Below, piece by piece: positions 19,878 to 29,933 of a stretch of 64,000 nucleotides of DNA; positions within the stretch are counted from its first letter, which is position 1, and every line of letters begins with the position of its first letter. Below the pieces are notes generated by a model. It was not told the DNA's origin. It worked only from the letters and a program-made list of their open reading frames with translations, and ran no database searches. The translations under genes and the position numbers were made by a program. This stretch comes from Pseudomonadota bacterium (GTDB lineage: Bacteria; Desulfobacterota; Desulfobulbia; Desulfobulbales; Desulfocapsaceae): positions 1-64,000 of the forward strand of contig JAHJNL010000054.1 in the NCBI GenBank assembly GCA_018820855.1, written 5' to 3'.

Positions 19878-20870
19878 ATGGGCACCATACGAGTAGCAAC
19901 CTTTAATGTCGAAAATCTTCTGCAGCGCTTTAACTTTCACAGTTATGGTCAGCTTTCTTCGGAGCGGGCACTGCGTCTGCTTGGAGTGGGGGAAGACACC
20001 CCGGAATACATGCCCCTTCGCAAATCCCTGGCCATTGCCCTGACCGATGACTCCAGACAGCAGACTGGCCAGGCCATCCGTGATACAGAGGCGGATATCA
20101 TCTGTCTGCAGGAGGTCGAGAATAAGACGATCCTTGACGATTTTCATCAATTTTATCTCAATCGAACAGGCTGTGCCCATTACGGTTGGCGTCGCTGCCT
20201 GGAAGGAAATGATACACGCGGTATTGATGTAGCGGTCATGTCCAGGCAACGGATCAAGGTCACCTCCCATGCTGAAGTCACCTTTGGTGATCTAGATCTT
20301 TTCAATGAAGAACTCTGTCAATACGGATTGAGCGAAGGGGAGTCGATCTTTCGTCGTGACTGTCTGGAAGTGACGGTTATGGTGGGTGCCAAACCCTTAT
20401 CCATCTTTGTCTGCCACTTTAAATCCATGTCCGGCGGAAGGGAGCAAACGCGCTGTGTGCGGGAAGCGGAGGCTGAAGCGGTGCGCCAAATCATTACCAA
20501 GTCTTTTCCCGACCCGGCCACTGGCGACTGGCTGATCGTAGGAGATCTCAATGACTATATCAGTGAGCCCGGGCATGGCCTGGGACCGCTGTTTGGTGAT
20601 GGTTTTGCCTGCAACCTTCTTGAACGTCTGCCTGAAGAAGAGCGTTGGACCCATTATTACCCGGGCGGCAACGCGAAACACCAGATCGATTATATCCTGG
20701 CCTCTCCTGCACTGGCGGCGTGGAATCCTTCTGCGGTGCCGACAGTTATCCGCGGTGGACAACCGTACCGGGTACCAGGTCTGGCTGAGCTAAGCAGGTA
20801 TCCCAGAACAGGCTATGACAGACCCAAGGCCAGCGATCATTGTCCGGTGGCCATCACCTTGGAACTTTAG
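19878..20870 (+). CDS. endonuclease/exonuclease/phosphatase (EEP) family protein
   Basis: VATFNVENLLQRF, ADIICLQEVENK, VGDLNDYISEPG, SDHCPVAITLEL; ATG 19878 after GGAGG. Confidence 0.92.
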   Translation: MGTIRVATFNVENLLQRFNFHSYGQLSSERALRLLGVGEDTPEYMPLRKSLAIALTDDSRQQTGQAIRDTEADIICLQEVENKTILDDFHQFYLNRTGCAHYGWRRCLEGNDTRGIDVAVMSRQRIKVTSHAEVTFGDLDLFNEELCQYGLSEGESIFRRDCLEVTVMVGAKPLSIFVCHFKSMSGGREQTRCVREAEAEAVRQIITKSFPDPATGDWLIVGDLNDYISEPGHGLGPLFGDGFACNLLERLPEEERWTHYYPGGNAKHQIDYILASPALAAWNPSAVPTVIRGGQPYRVPGLAELSRYPRTGYDRPKASDHCPVAITLEL

Positions 20871-20880
20871 GAGGAGAAAA

Positions 20881-21882
20881 ATGAAGAAAACACTTGTTGT
20901 ATCGCTTCTCTGGGGGCTGGTCGCCTTGCTCCCTGTTACAGGGATGGCAGAGATCCGGCTCGATGGCTATTTTATTGCCCAAGATACCTGCGAGGCCGTG
21001 CATTCGTTCAGAAACTACTCTAATCCCGGGAATGTTCGCCTGACCCTGGATACCGCCTATGAGCTCATGTCCAAGAACAAGGCGGAGGCCAGCCATTATC
21101 GAATCAGGGTCAAAAATGCCACTCCTTCTGAGCGATGGGTGGAGGCTGCCTGCGGCATAGTGCTCACCGATTGCCGGGAACAGGGCGTGGTGGTCACTCC
21201 TTCACCGCCTGATGATCCTGACGTCCCACCGACTCCTGCGGAGGGGCCTGCCTATCTCCTGGCCCTGAGCTGGCAGCCGGCCTTTTGCCAGACCCATCAG
21301 CAGAAGACAGAGTGCCAGACTCAGACCGTCGACCGTTATGACGCCAATCATTTCACCCTGCATGGTCTCTGGCCTCAGCCGCAAAACAATATCTACTGCA
21401 GTGTGTCCAACAACCACAAGAGGCTGGATGGCCGCAAGATGTGGGATCAGCTGCCGGTTCTGGCCATCACCGAGGAGACCTTCGGAAATCTGATTGAGAC
21501 CATGCCGGGTGTTGCTTCCTACCTCCACCGTCATGAGTGGATCAAGCACGGTACCTGTTACAGCAGCACTCCGGAGGAGTATTTTCGGGAATCCATCATG
21601 CTGGCCGACCAGGTCAACAACTCAGTGCTACGTGACTTTTTTGCCGCCAACATCGGGCAGAGTGTGGAAGTCAGCGACATCAAAGCCAAGTTCGATGAGG
21701 CATTCGGGGCCGGGGCCAGCAGCAAGCTGAAAGTCCATTGTACTGACGGCATGATCAGTGAACTGTGGATCAACCTCAAGGGTGAGGTGGAGAGTGATAC
21801 CTCCTTCTCATCTCTTCTGGAGAATGCGGAGCAGGCAGGTGCGGGATGTCAAAATGGAATCATCGATCCGGTGGGCTTTTGA
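20881..21882 (+). CDS. secreted ribonuclease T2 family protein
   Basis: signal peptide MKKTLVVSLLWGLVALLPVTGMA; CAS motifs FTLHGLWPQ and HEWIKHGTC. Confidence 0.93.
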   Translation: MKKTLVVSLLWGLVALLPVTGMAEIRLDGYFIAQDTCEAVHSFRNYSNPGNVRLTLDTAYELMSKNKAEASHYRIRVKNATPSERWVEAACGIVLTDCREQGVVVTPSPPDDPDVPPTPAEGPAYLLALSWQPAFCQTHQQKTECQTQTVDRYDANHFTLHGLWPQPQNNIYCSVSNNHKRLDGRKMWDQLPVLAITEETFGNLIETMPGVASYLHRHEWIKHGTCYSSTPEEYFRESIMLADQVNNSVLRDFFAANIGQSVEVSDIKAKFDEAFGAGASSKLKVHCTDGMISELWINLKGEVESDTSFSSLLENAEQAGAGCQNGIIDPVGF

Positions 21883-21997
21883 GTATTGCTGGAGCAAATT
21901 GAAGATTTTGTCTCGGAAACGGCCCCCCCTGTGCGTATATCCACACCATGGGGGCGACATTTGCAGGAAGCGAGCACAGGATGTTGAGCTTTTTTTT

Positions 21998-22086
21998 GTG
22001 GGAGCGGCTTCAGCCGCGAATGGCGGTGTTGCGGGACGCGTTCCTGTTTGATTCATCTGGGTATTCGCGGCTGAAGCTGCTCCTAC
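21998..22086. repeat. BIME-like pair of inverted REP elements (GTGGGAGCGGCTTCAGCCGCGAAT ... ATTCGCGGCTGAAGCTGCTCCTAC)
   Basis: 24-nt arms differ at 2 positions when one is reverse-complemented; spacer shares CCTGTTTG-type sequence with the 10213-10310 copy. Confidence 0.85.
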
Positions 22087-22226
22087 TATAAGAGAGGGAC
22101 GCATGTTGTCGGGGCCTTGTTGTCAAGAGTACGGTTTTTGTGTAGAGCAGAAGTCCTGTTGATAGCTTCTTTTGATTGTGAAAGAGATGGCAACTTACTG
22201 AAATGATAATTTAATCAGGAGGAGTT

Positions 22227-23465
22227 ATGTGTCATAAGATATTTCAGCGCGAGGCTGTTTTAGCCGCTGCAGTCATTTTCTGTTTTAGTTCTTTCCTCTT
22301 GTGCGTTACAGCACTGGCGGATACCTATACGGTAAACGACACGGCCGATTATAACTTCCCTCCGCCCGATGATCGTGTCTGTTTGCGTTATGCCATCGAC
22401 CAGGCGAATAACCATCCTGGCAGTGACACCATAATCTTGCCGGCCGGAATCTATGTTCTCTCTGCCACAATCTCGACTACGACAGAAAATAATAACAAGC
22501 AAGGGGACCTGGATATACTGGATGACCTGACCATCAGCGGAGCCGGAGCGGAACAGACAATTGTAGATGGGAATGGTTTGGATCGAGTGTTTGATATCTA
22601 CGGCGATACGGTTTCTATGAGCGGGATGACCATCAGAAACGGCAAGGCGCCCACTGGAGACTTCGGCGGAGGAGGTATTCGGACTTCTAACGGGAACTTG
22701 ACGTTAGATAAGGTCATCGTCAGCAACAACCGTGTTGCAGCAGGAGGAGACGCCAATGACTACGGCGGCGGCGTGGGAAACAACGGAGTCTGTACCATCA
22801 TCAACAGTACCATCGCCAATAATGAAGCGTATAAAGGCGGTGGTCTCTCCAATAATGGGACAAGCATAGCTATTTTCATGAGTACCGTAAGCGGTAACAC
22901 AAGTACCGGGCTGGCAGGAGGCATTTTTGGCGGAAACGGCTTAACAATTGTGAACTCCACAATTAGCAGCAATAGTTCGATTTCAGGGACAGGTGGTATC
23001 TATAGTTTCGGTGCAAACACAATAATCTCCACCACGATCACCAATAATTCGTCGGCAAGTGGAACCGATGGATACTGTAACGGTACGGGCGGAACCCTGT
23101 CGGTGAAAAACAGCATCATCGCTCAGAATGGAAATGTTAATTGCTGCTATTCTACCGGGATGACGTCAAACGGATATAACCTTGAAGACACGGATACCTG
23201 CGGTTTTACCAACGCAAGCGACTTGATAAACAGTGATCCCAAGCTGCTCACCCTGCAAAATAACGGTGGACCTACCTTCACCCATGCCCTGCAGAGCAGT
23301 AGCCCTGCCATCGACGCAGGAACTTCTGTCTTTATGTTCGGAACCGATCAGCGGGGTCAAAAGCGTCCCTGCGGTGCTGGCTATGATATCGGTGCCTATG
23401 AAAAATGTTCAAGTCTTTTGCTCTTTATCCCGGCAATTACTGGAAACAGCAAATCAACTCATTGA
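22227..23465 (+). CDS. secreted right-handed beta-helix / choice-of-anchor Q-type protein
   Basis: signal peptide; TYTVNDTADYN...RVCLRYAIDQAN (CSLREA-like); repeated I-NSTI-NN motifs; PAIDAGTS...DQRGQKRPCGAGYDIGAYE. Confidence 0.85.
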   Translation: MCHKIFQREAVLAAAVIFCFSSFLLCVTALADTYTVNDTADYNFPPPDDRVCLRYAIDQANNHPGSDTIILPAGIYVLSATISTTTENNNKQGDLDILDDLTISGAGAEQTIVDGNGLDRVFDIYGDTVSMSGMTIRNGKAPTGDFGGGGIRTSNGNLTLDKVIVSNNRVAAGGDANDYGGGVGNNGVCTIINSTIANNEAYKGGGLSNNGTSIAIFMSTVSGNTSTGLAGGIFGGNGLTIVNSTISSNSSISGTGGIYSFGANTIISTTITNNSSASGTDGYCNGTGGTLSVKNSIIAQNGNVNCCYSTGMTSNGYNLEDTDTCGFTNASDLINSDPKLLTLQNNGGPTFTHALQSSSPAIDAGTSVFMFGTDQRGQKRPCGAGYDIGAYEKCSSLLLFIPAITGNSKSTH

Positions 23466-23525
23466 CCAATATTGACACAGGGGGATTTGACAGGGGCAAA
23501 CTTGAATCGTGATTTTTCTTCTGGG

Positions 23526-24947
23526 TTATTTTATGGCCGGATCGCGTTGATGTTGCTTTGTTGCTTCGGAGATTTCACGGAATCTTTCCTGATTATGGAG
23601 AAATGCCTCGATTACAACCGGATCAAAGTGTTTGCCTGATTGGTTGATGATGAATTCAGTTGTTTTTGCATGTGACCAAGGTTCTTTATAAGTCCGTTTA
23701 CTGCGCAGGGCATCATAGACATCGGCCAGAGAGACAATGCGGGCTGAAAGGGGGATATCTTCTCCTTTCAGCCTGGTGGGATATCCGGTGCCGTCCCATT
23801 TTTCATGATGATAGAGGGCGATATTGCCGGCAAGAGACAGGTAGGAGTCTTTGCCGAATCGCTTGACAAATATCTCATTTCCCTGGTTGAGGGCATCCCA
23901 GGCAATAATAGTGTGTTTCTTGAGTTCCTCAAACTTGTCAATGCTCAACACGTTCTTCATGCACAGGATTTCCTTGGAGATTGCTGTTTTGCCGATGTCA
24001 TGGAGGGTTGAAGCCATGACCAGTTCCTGTATATATTTTTCTTTTCCCTGGTTGTGCAGATAGGTGGAGTAGGGAGAATCTTCCAGGAGGGTGGTGGCAA
24101 TGAGTTCTGTATAATAACGGATTCTGGTCAAGTGTCCACCGGTATCCATGTCATGATATTCGGCGAGGACGGCCAGAGACTCAATGGCCGTTTTTTGAGT
24201 GACCTGTAGTTCGCGGGTTTTTGCTGCTACGATCTGTTCAAGGTTCTGGTTGATGGTTTTAAGCTGGGCCTTGGCAGCCTTTTCCTTGAGAATCGCTCGG
24301 CTTGTATGAAAGACCATGATCAACACGATGCCGATCAGGATAAGGGAAATGACGATGTCGGCATATGCCTCTTTTTTGAACAGGGCGTCGAGTTCCTCTT
24401 TGCGTTCGGTGAGGTCATAGTAGAGTTCGAAGGCTCCGATAAATGTATTCTCGTACTTGATTGGGATATAGATTTCCGCCACGTCTCTGGCGACTACTCT
24501 TCCTTCCAGCGTTTTGTGGTTTTTGTTCACAATCTTGGAAAACATTTCTCCTTTGGCCACTATCTGGTGGAAATAGGCATGCTCATTCATTTTGCCGATA
24601 TCCTCTTTACTGCTGGAGAAAAGGATACGACCCTGTTTGGAAAAGAGTTTGATCTTTTCAAGGCCAAACTCAGCCATGATGGCGTTGGTATTGCTTTGCA
24701 GGATCTTGTTGATTACGATCTGATCCTGATCAAGCGTAATGAAGTGTTTGGTGAGATGACTGGCAGTTCTTTGGGATTCTTCTTCACTGTAAATGAGAAG
24801 TTTTTCACTGAATTGGGGGAGCACCAGAAAGTAGCTGCGCAGGAAAATAAAAACCGGGACACTGAGACTGATAAGCATGAAGGAACGCAACAGTCGATGT
24901 TGGAAAATATGGATGATAATAGAACGGATGGTATTAAACTCGGTCAT
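23526..24947 (-). CDS. membrane sensor HD-GYP domain protein (putative c-di-GMP phosphodiesterase)
   Basis: N-terminal TM and extracytoplasmic region; STLHDIGKTAIS; HHEKWDGTGYPTRLKGEDIPLSARIVSLADVYDALRS. Confidence 0.93.
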   Translation of the reverse strand: MTEFNTIRSIIIHIFQHRLLRSFMLISLSVPVFIFLRSYFLVLPQFSEKLLIYSEEESQRTASHLTKHFITLDQDQIVINKILQSNTNAIMAEFGLEKIKLFSKQGRILFSSSKEDIGKMNEHAYFHQIVAKGEMFSKIVNKNHKTLEGRVVARDVAEIYIPIKYENTFIGAFELYYDLTERKEELDALFKKEAYADIVISLILIGIVLIMVFHTSRAILKEKAAKAQLKTINQNLEQIVAAKTRELQVTQKTAIESLAVLAEYHDMDTGGHLTRIRYYTELIATTLLEDSPYSTYLHNQGKEKYIQELVMASTLHDIGKTAISKEILCMKNVLSIDKFEELKKHTIIAWDALNQGNEIFVKRFGKDSYLSLAGNIALYHHEKWDGTGYPTRLKGEDIPLSARIVSLADVYDALRSKRTYKEPWSHAKTTEFIINQSGKHFDPVVIEAFLHNQERFREISEATKQHQRDPAIK

Positions 24948-25359
24948 TTGCTTTTCTTTATTATTACTGGAACACAATAGCGAAAGAAGAAAAAGTCAGT
25001 CGCAGCGTATGATGCTCAGATTCTGCTGGCCATCGTTTTCTTTTGTAAGCGGTCTCGGAATTATTTTTTGTTCTGTTATCTCGATGTGATGTGAAGCGCT
25101 TGCCCTCAATATGTTGAGCACAGGTACCTGGGTCATATGCTCTGAGGGAGCTTGCGGTGAAATTCTCTGCATCCCTCTATCGCCCTTGAAATAAATTATT
25201 TTACTAAAAATCCCACAATGTAGCAAGCGCCGGTTTCTCTGTTTGAGCTGTGGGGGGCGCGGCTGAAGTCCTTCCTTGGCATCTTGTTTCAGCCATCACA
25301 GGTTTGATTCTTATCTGATTGTGAGCGGTTGCTTGTGAAAACGGCCAGGGGGCGACGGC

Positions 25360-26307
25360 TCATTTCTTTGCTGAAAAAAGGCTCTCTATCACCTGTTGAT
25401 ACTGGACTTCCGTGTGGCATTTTTTGATCTTCTTCCAGGTCTTTTGCTGAGGGGGAAAGGAGGCGCTGAGATAGATCCAGAGTTGTTTCATGCGGCCGAG
25501 GAGGTGGGTCGGACCGGAGAGCATTTCCTGGTAACAGTGATAGAGCTCCCGGTGAAAGCGTTCCAGCCGTTCCAGTCGGTCCGGTACCTCCAGTCCCTTG
25601 ATCTCTCCGGGAAGGAAGGGATTGGCCAGGGCACCCCTGCCAATCATCCACCTGTCAATGGTGGGGAATTGTTCCTGCAGTTCCTGGAAGATCAGCACTG
25701 AGTTAATATCTCCGTTGTAGACAATGGGATGTCTACTCTGTTCCAGGCAGAGAGCAAAAGCCTCACGGTCAGCCTCTCCCCGATACATCTGTCTGCCCAG
25801 TCGCCCATGGATGATGATCTCCTCCAGGGGATAATCGTCAAGACGGGGCAGAAGGTGAAGCAGCTCTTCTTTCTCCTCAAGGCCCAACCGTGTCTTGATG
25901 GAGAGTTTCATGGGAAGTCTGGGCATGACCTGGTCTAGGAAGGCAAGTATCAGGTCGGGGTGGGGCAGCAGTCCTGAACCTCTTTTTTTCCTGGTGACCA
26001 TATGGGCCGGGCAGCCCAGATTCCAGTTGACCTGTGTATAGCCAAGATCCAGAAGGCGACCGGCAAGGATGAGAAAATCATCCGGATCAGTGTGCAGAAA
26101 CTGTGGGACAACCACCATTTCCCGGTTTTCCTCAGGCAGGAGATCCTTGAGTTGTTTCGGCTGAAAATTTGAGTGGCGCTGGGGGTTGACAAAGGGGGCC
26201 AGGGCCGAGTCAAACCCGGGAAAATGGCGCTGAAAGAGGCTGCGGAAGTGGCAGTCCGTAATCCCGCGGATGGGGGCCAGGATGAGCTGGGGCGTTTTCT
26301 CAGTCAT
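25360..26307 (-). CDS. tRNA-dihydrouridine synthase family protein
   Basis: LILAPIRGITDCHFR, VNWNLGCPAHMVTRKKRGSGLL, LSIKTRLGLE, IIHGRLGRQMYRGEADRE, YNGDINS, MIGRGALANPF. Confidence 0.93.
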   Translation of the reverse strand: MTEKTPQLILAPIRGITDCHFRSLFQRHFPGFDSALAPFVNPQRHSNFQPKQLKDLLPEENREMVVVPQFLHTDPDDFLILAGRLLDLGYTQVNWNLGCPAHMVTRKKRGSGLLPHPDLILAFLDQVMPRLPMKLSIKTRLGLEEKEELLHLLPRLDDYPLEEIIIHGRLGRQMYRGEADREAFALCLEQSRHPIVYNGDINSVLIFQELQEQFPTIDRWMIGRGALANPFLPGEIKGLEVPDRLERLERFHRELYHCYQEMLSGPTHLLGRMKQLWIYLSASFPPQQKTWKKIKKCHTEVQYQQVIESLFSAKK

Positions 26308-27580
26308 GTGGGTTTTGTTGGTTCTGACCGGTCAGGCCAGCAGCCAGCAGCCGGATGTCGCGACTGCTGGGGTTTTGGAAGATGTGGAGATCAAATTCTG
26401 GGGCAGCTGCCAGCAGGTGATCAAAGATATCTGCCTGAATGGCCTCGTAGTTGGCCCAGACCTGATCATTGCTGAAGACATAAATCTCCAGGGGGAGGCC
26501 GTGTTCTTTGGGGGGCAGCTGACGGACAAGGAAAGTCATGTCGGGATGGATATTGGGGTGCTGTGCGAGATAAGCCTTAACATAGGCACGGAACACCCCG
26601 ATGTTGGTTTGCCTGCGACTGTTCACCGCAGTGTCAGTGTCCAGTTGGTGGCTGCGGTTGTAGGCTTCGATTTCTTCATCCTTCTTTTGGAGATAGTCAC
26701 GCAGAAGGTTGAACTGTTTGAATCTCTCCAGCATCTCGGCATCGCAAAAACGGATGGAGCCTGTATCGATGAGGAGGCTGCGTTTGATGCGACGTCCGCC
26801 GGATTCCGACATCCCGCGCCAGTTTTTGAAGGAAGATGAAACCAGGGCGTAGGTGGGGATGGTAGTGACGGTCTTGTCCCAGTTCTGAACTCGCACCGTA
26901 TTGATGGATATTTGTATTACATCACCGTCTGCCCCGTATTGTGGCATCTCGATCCAGTCACCCACCTGTACCATGTTGCTGGCGGAGAGCTGGATGGAGG
27001 CGACAAAACCGAGAAGGGTGTCTTTGAAGACCAGCATTGTCACGGCTGTAAGACCGCCCAGGATAGAAAGGATGCCCCATGGCGATTTACCGGTGAAGAT
27101 GGAGGCGATAAAAATGGCTGCTATTACCCAGGAGATGATCTTGGCTGCATCTACATAGCTCTGAATGGTAGCGCCGCGTCTCTTGCGCAGGTGACGAAAG
27201 ATATCATTGATTGCCGAGAGAAGACTGTTAAAACTCAGTACCGAGACCAGGACAAAGAGGCAGAGGATAATACGCTTACAAAGGATGGCTGCAGTCGTAT
27301 CTTTTGGCAGAAAGCTGTCGATGGACAGGGAAAATATCAATACTGGTACAAACCAGGTAAGTTTGCTGAAGACCTTGTTTTTGACCAGGGCATCATCCCA
27401 TTGATAACGGTTGCTCTGGATCCAGGCGGAGAGAATACGTAAGACGACTTGTTTGACTAAGAGGGTAGCCAGCAAAGCCACCAGGAGGATCCCGGCCAGA
27501 ATGATTCCTGTGCTCAGCAGACTGGCTGCACCGGCGGAAAAGCCCAGGCCAAGGAATTGTTGCTGCAGCAATTGAGCCAT
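26300..27580 (-). CDS. mechanosensitive ion channel family protein (MscS superfamily, YbdG-like)
   Basis: several N-terminal TMs; ILGGLTAVTMLVFKDTLLGFVASIQLSASNMVQVGDWIEMPQYGADGDVIQISINTVRVQNWD. Confidence 0.93.
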   Translation of the reverse strand: MAQLLQQQFLGLGFSAGAASLLSTGIILAGILLVALLATLLVKQVVLRILSAWIQSNRYQWDDALVKNKVFSKLTWFVPVLIFSLSIDSFLPKDTTAAILCKRIILCLFVLVSVLSFNSLLSAINDIFRHLRKRRGATIQSYVDAAKIISWVIAAIFIASIFTGKSPWGILSILGGLTAVTMLVFKDTLLGFVASIQLSASNMVQVGDWIEMPQYGADGDVIQISINTVRVQNWDKTVTTIPTYALVSSSFKNWRGMSESGGRRIKRSLLIDTGSIRFCDAEMLERFKQFNLLRDYLQKKDEEIEAYNRSHQLDTDTAVNSRRQTNIGVFRAYVKAYLAQHPNIHPDMTFLVRQLPPKEHGLPLEIYVFSNDQVWANYEAIQADIFDHLLAAAPEFDLHIFQNPSSRDIRLLAAGLTGQNQQNPHD

Positions 27581-28074
27581 TACTGCTTCTCTCCGGCTGC
27601 TTCAAGCAGCCATGCTTCCAGTTGCACAGGAGTGGGGTGGATCCCGGCGCACTTGACCTGGCCGTTGATCATCAGCGCTGGTGTGGCCATGATGCCGTGT
27701 CTGCCGATCTCGTCCCGGTCATGGATCATGTGGATGTCTGCTGCGATGCCGGCCCGCATCATGGCATCAATCACTGCATCCTGCAGGCCGTTGCAGCTGA
27801 TGCATCCGGTTCCGAAGATACGGATGACCAGATCCCGGTCAGCTTCCTGTTCCTGGCCCAGCAGACCTCTGTATTCTCGTTCCAGGGCTTTTTTGTAGTC
27901 GCCGGCCAGTCCATCCGGAATGTAGTTTTTCCCCTGAATGGCCTGGTAAATGTATTCCACCGCGTCTTTCGGAGAGAGCTGATCGGCAAGGGCCTTGTTC
28001 AAGGCAATGTCGAGGTCGATGAGGCCGATGGTGACCTTACCGACCTTGAGCATGCGCGGGGTGGGAGTATCCAT
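27580..28074 (-). CDS. two-part protein: novel N-terminal segment plus small thioredoxin-like domain with GxGCxxC site
   Basis: IRIFGTGCISCNGLQDAV...GIMATPALMINGQVKCAG; start overlaps the mscS-like gene. Confidence 0.8.
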   Translation of the reverse strand: MDTPTPRMLKVGKVTIGLIDLDIALNKALADQLSPKDAVEYIYQAIQGKNYIPDGLAGDYKKALEREYRGLLGQEQEADRDLVIRIFGTGCISCNGLQDAVIDAMMRAGIAADIHMIHDRDEIGRHGIMATPALMINGQVKCAGIHPTPVQLEAWLLEAAGEKQ

Positions 28075-28167
28075 GAAAATTCAGTTTTAAGTTTTAAGTT
28101 TAAAATGTTAAGATTTTGCGAATCTGCAGGTAATGCCGGGCAAGACTAAATAATATAGTACAGGATT

Positions 28168-29685
28168 ATGGAAAAGGAAAGGGGAGAAGGTGACGGCGGT
28201 TGGGATACGGGTGTGCTCCGTTCACACCGGGATGACTATCCTGCACAGCTGTTTGCTGCTCTGACCAAGGTGTCCGAGGAGCTGGGGCGGGAGATGTACC
28301 TGGTGGGCGGGACAGTACGCGACTGGCTGCTGGAGATAGCCCCTAATGACCTGGATTTTACCGTGGACTGTGATGCGGTACACTGCTGTCGCACCCTGAT
28401 CCGTGTCCTGGCTGGAGGCACATTCGTTCCCTTGGGGGCGGCAGAGGAAGATGCGGGGCGGGTGGTGTGGCGGGGATTGATCATTGATTTTTCCAGTTTC
28501 CGTGAAGGGGCAGGCACCATTGAGGAAGACCTCTGTCTGCGGGATTTCACCATCAATGCCATGGGACTTGCCTTTTCCGCCTTTGTTGATGAGGCACTGC
28601 CGCTTCTTCTCATCGATCCTCTGAATGGAAGACAGGATCTTGGTCAGGGGATTCTCCGGGTCTGCCCCCGTGCCTTTGTCAGTGATCCCTTGCGGATGCT
28701 GCGTGGCTATCGACTCTGGGCGCGGTTCGGTTTTGTTTTGGAAGACGAAACCCTGGCTGCCATCCGTGAACATGGCCACCTCCTGAGCAGGGTTTCGGTG
28801 GAGCGGATCAGTTATGAAATGAATCTCATCATGGGCTCTGCTCGGGCTCATGAGGTGATTGCTGCCATGGCTGAGTCGGGTCTGCTTTTTCTGGTGATTC
28901 CGGAATTGCAACAGGGCGTTGGTCTTGAACAGCCGGAGTCTCATCATCTCGATGTCTTTCATCATGGCCTGGCGGCCCTTGGCTATATGGAAAAAATCCT
29001 GGCTACGCCTGAGTTGTTTTATCCCGAGTGCCAGGAAATGCTGCGGGATTACCTGGCGCAACCAGGCATTCGAGAAGTTTTGAAATGGTCAGCCCTTCTC
29101 CACGACCTGGGCAAGCCCTCCACCCATGAGATCCGGGAGGATAAAGGGGGCCGTATCACCTTTTATAACCATGATGAGGTGGGTCGGGAGCTGGTGCAGC
29201 ATCTTGGCCGTGAGCTGCGCTGGTCCAATGACAATCGGGATCGGGCGGCAGCTCTGGTGGGCATGCATATGCATCCTTTTCACCTCTGCAATGTCAGGCG
29301 CAAGCAGGGCTTGAGCAAAAAGGCCTGTCTTAAACTCTGCAGGCGGGCCGGGGATGATCTGATCGGCCTTTTTTTCCTGGCCATGGCAGACAGCCTGGCC
29401 GGAAAAGGGGAGATGAAGCCGGAGGCCATGGAAGAAGAGTTGGACCACTTGCTCTGTGAGATCCTGGAAATTTACAACAAGGATATCGCCCCTGCCCTTT
29501 CCGGCCCCCGGTTTATCACGGGCAAGGATCTGATCGAACACTTTTCTCTGCAGCCTGGCCCTTATTTTTCTCAAATTCTGGACGAGTTACAGGAGGCTCA
29601 GGTGGAAGGAGATGTCAGTAATCGAGCAGAGGCTCTCCTCTGGGTTCGGAACTATCTGAAACGTTTTCAGGGTCCTGTTGAATAG
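28168..29685 (+). CDS. CCA-adding enzyme / tRNA nucleotidyltransferase with HD domain
   Basis: MYLVGGTVRDWLL...DLDFTVDCD; RDFTINAMGLAF; LLHDLGKPSTHE HD motif. Confidence 0.92.
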   Translation: MEKERGEGDGGWDTGVLRSHRDDYPAQLFAALTKVSEELGREMYLVGGTVRDWLLEIAPNDLDFTVDCDAVHCCRTLIRVLAGGTFVPLGAAEEDAGRVVWRGLIIDFSSFREGAGTIEEDLCLRDFTINAMGLAFSAFVDEALPLLLIDPLNGRQDLGQGILRVCPRAFVSDPLRMLRGYRLWARFGFVLEDETLAAIREHGHLLSRVSVERISYEMNLIMGSARAHEVIAAMAESGLLFLVIPELQQGVGLEQPESHHLDVFHHGLAALGYMEKILATPELFYPECQEMLRDYLAQPGIREVLKWSALLHDLGKPSTHEIREDKGGRITFYNHDEVGRELVQHLGRELRWSNDNRDRAAALVGMHMHPFHLCNVRRKQGLSKKACLKLCRRAGDDLIGLFFLAMADSLAGKGEMKPEAMEEELDHLLCEILEIYNKDIAPALSGPRFITGKDLIEHFSLQPGPYFSQILDELQEAQVEGDVSNRAEALLWVRNYLKRFQGPVE

Positions 29686-29717
29686 CCCGTTTTTATCGGG
29701 TATCCGGGGATTCGATT

Positions 29718-29744
29718 TTTGACAAGTCTATCATCCTTGTCAAA
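29718..29744. repeat. perfect 9-bp inverted repeat TTTGACAAG-N9-CTTGTCAAA
   Basis: direct reading in the cca-rlmE intergenic region. Confidence 0.6.
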
Positions 29745-29933
29745 GAGAAGTAAATGGACTAAAAAGTGCTGATGTTGTGGGTGTTCGTAGCTGTGGTCTG
29801 TTTTTGTGTGTTCACTGTATACTGGCACTCCTCAATATCTGGTGATAGAAAAATCGGAAAAGCAGGTTGAATGATGCCCTGAGGGTGTGAAAATTTGCGA
29901 AACCCAACAAATTTGCTATAGATTGGATAACTT

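Noticed and set aside
24306-24980. 224-aa plus-strand ORF
   Set aside because: Antisense to the HD-GYP gene.
25254-25276. GGGCGCGGCTGAAGTCCTTCCTTGG as a third REP element
   Set aside because: Only a partial match to the REP tail and no palindrome partner; at most a decayed remnant.
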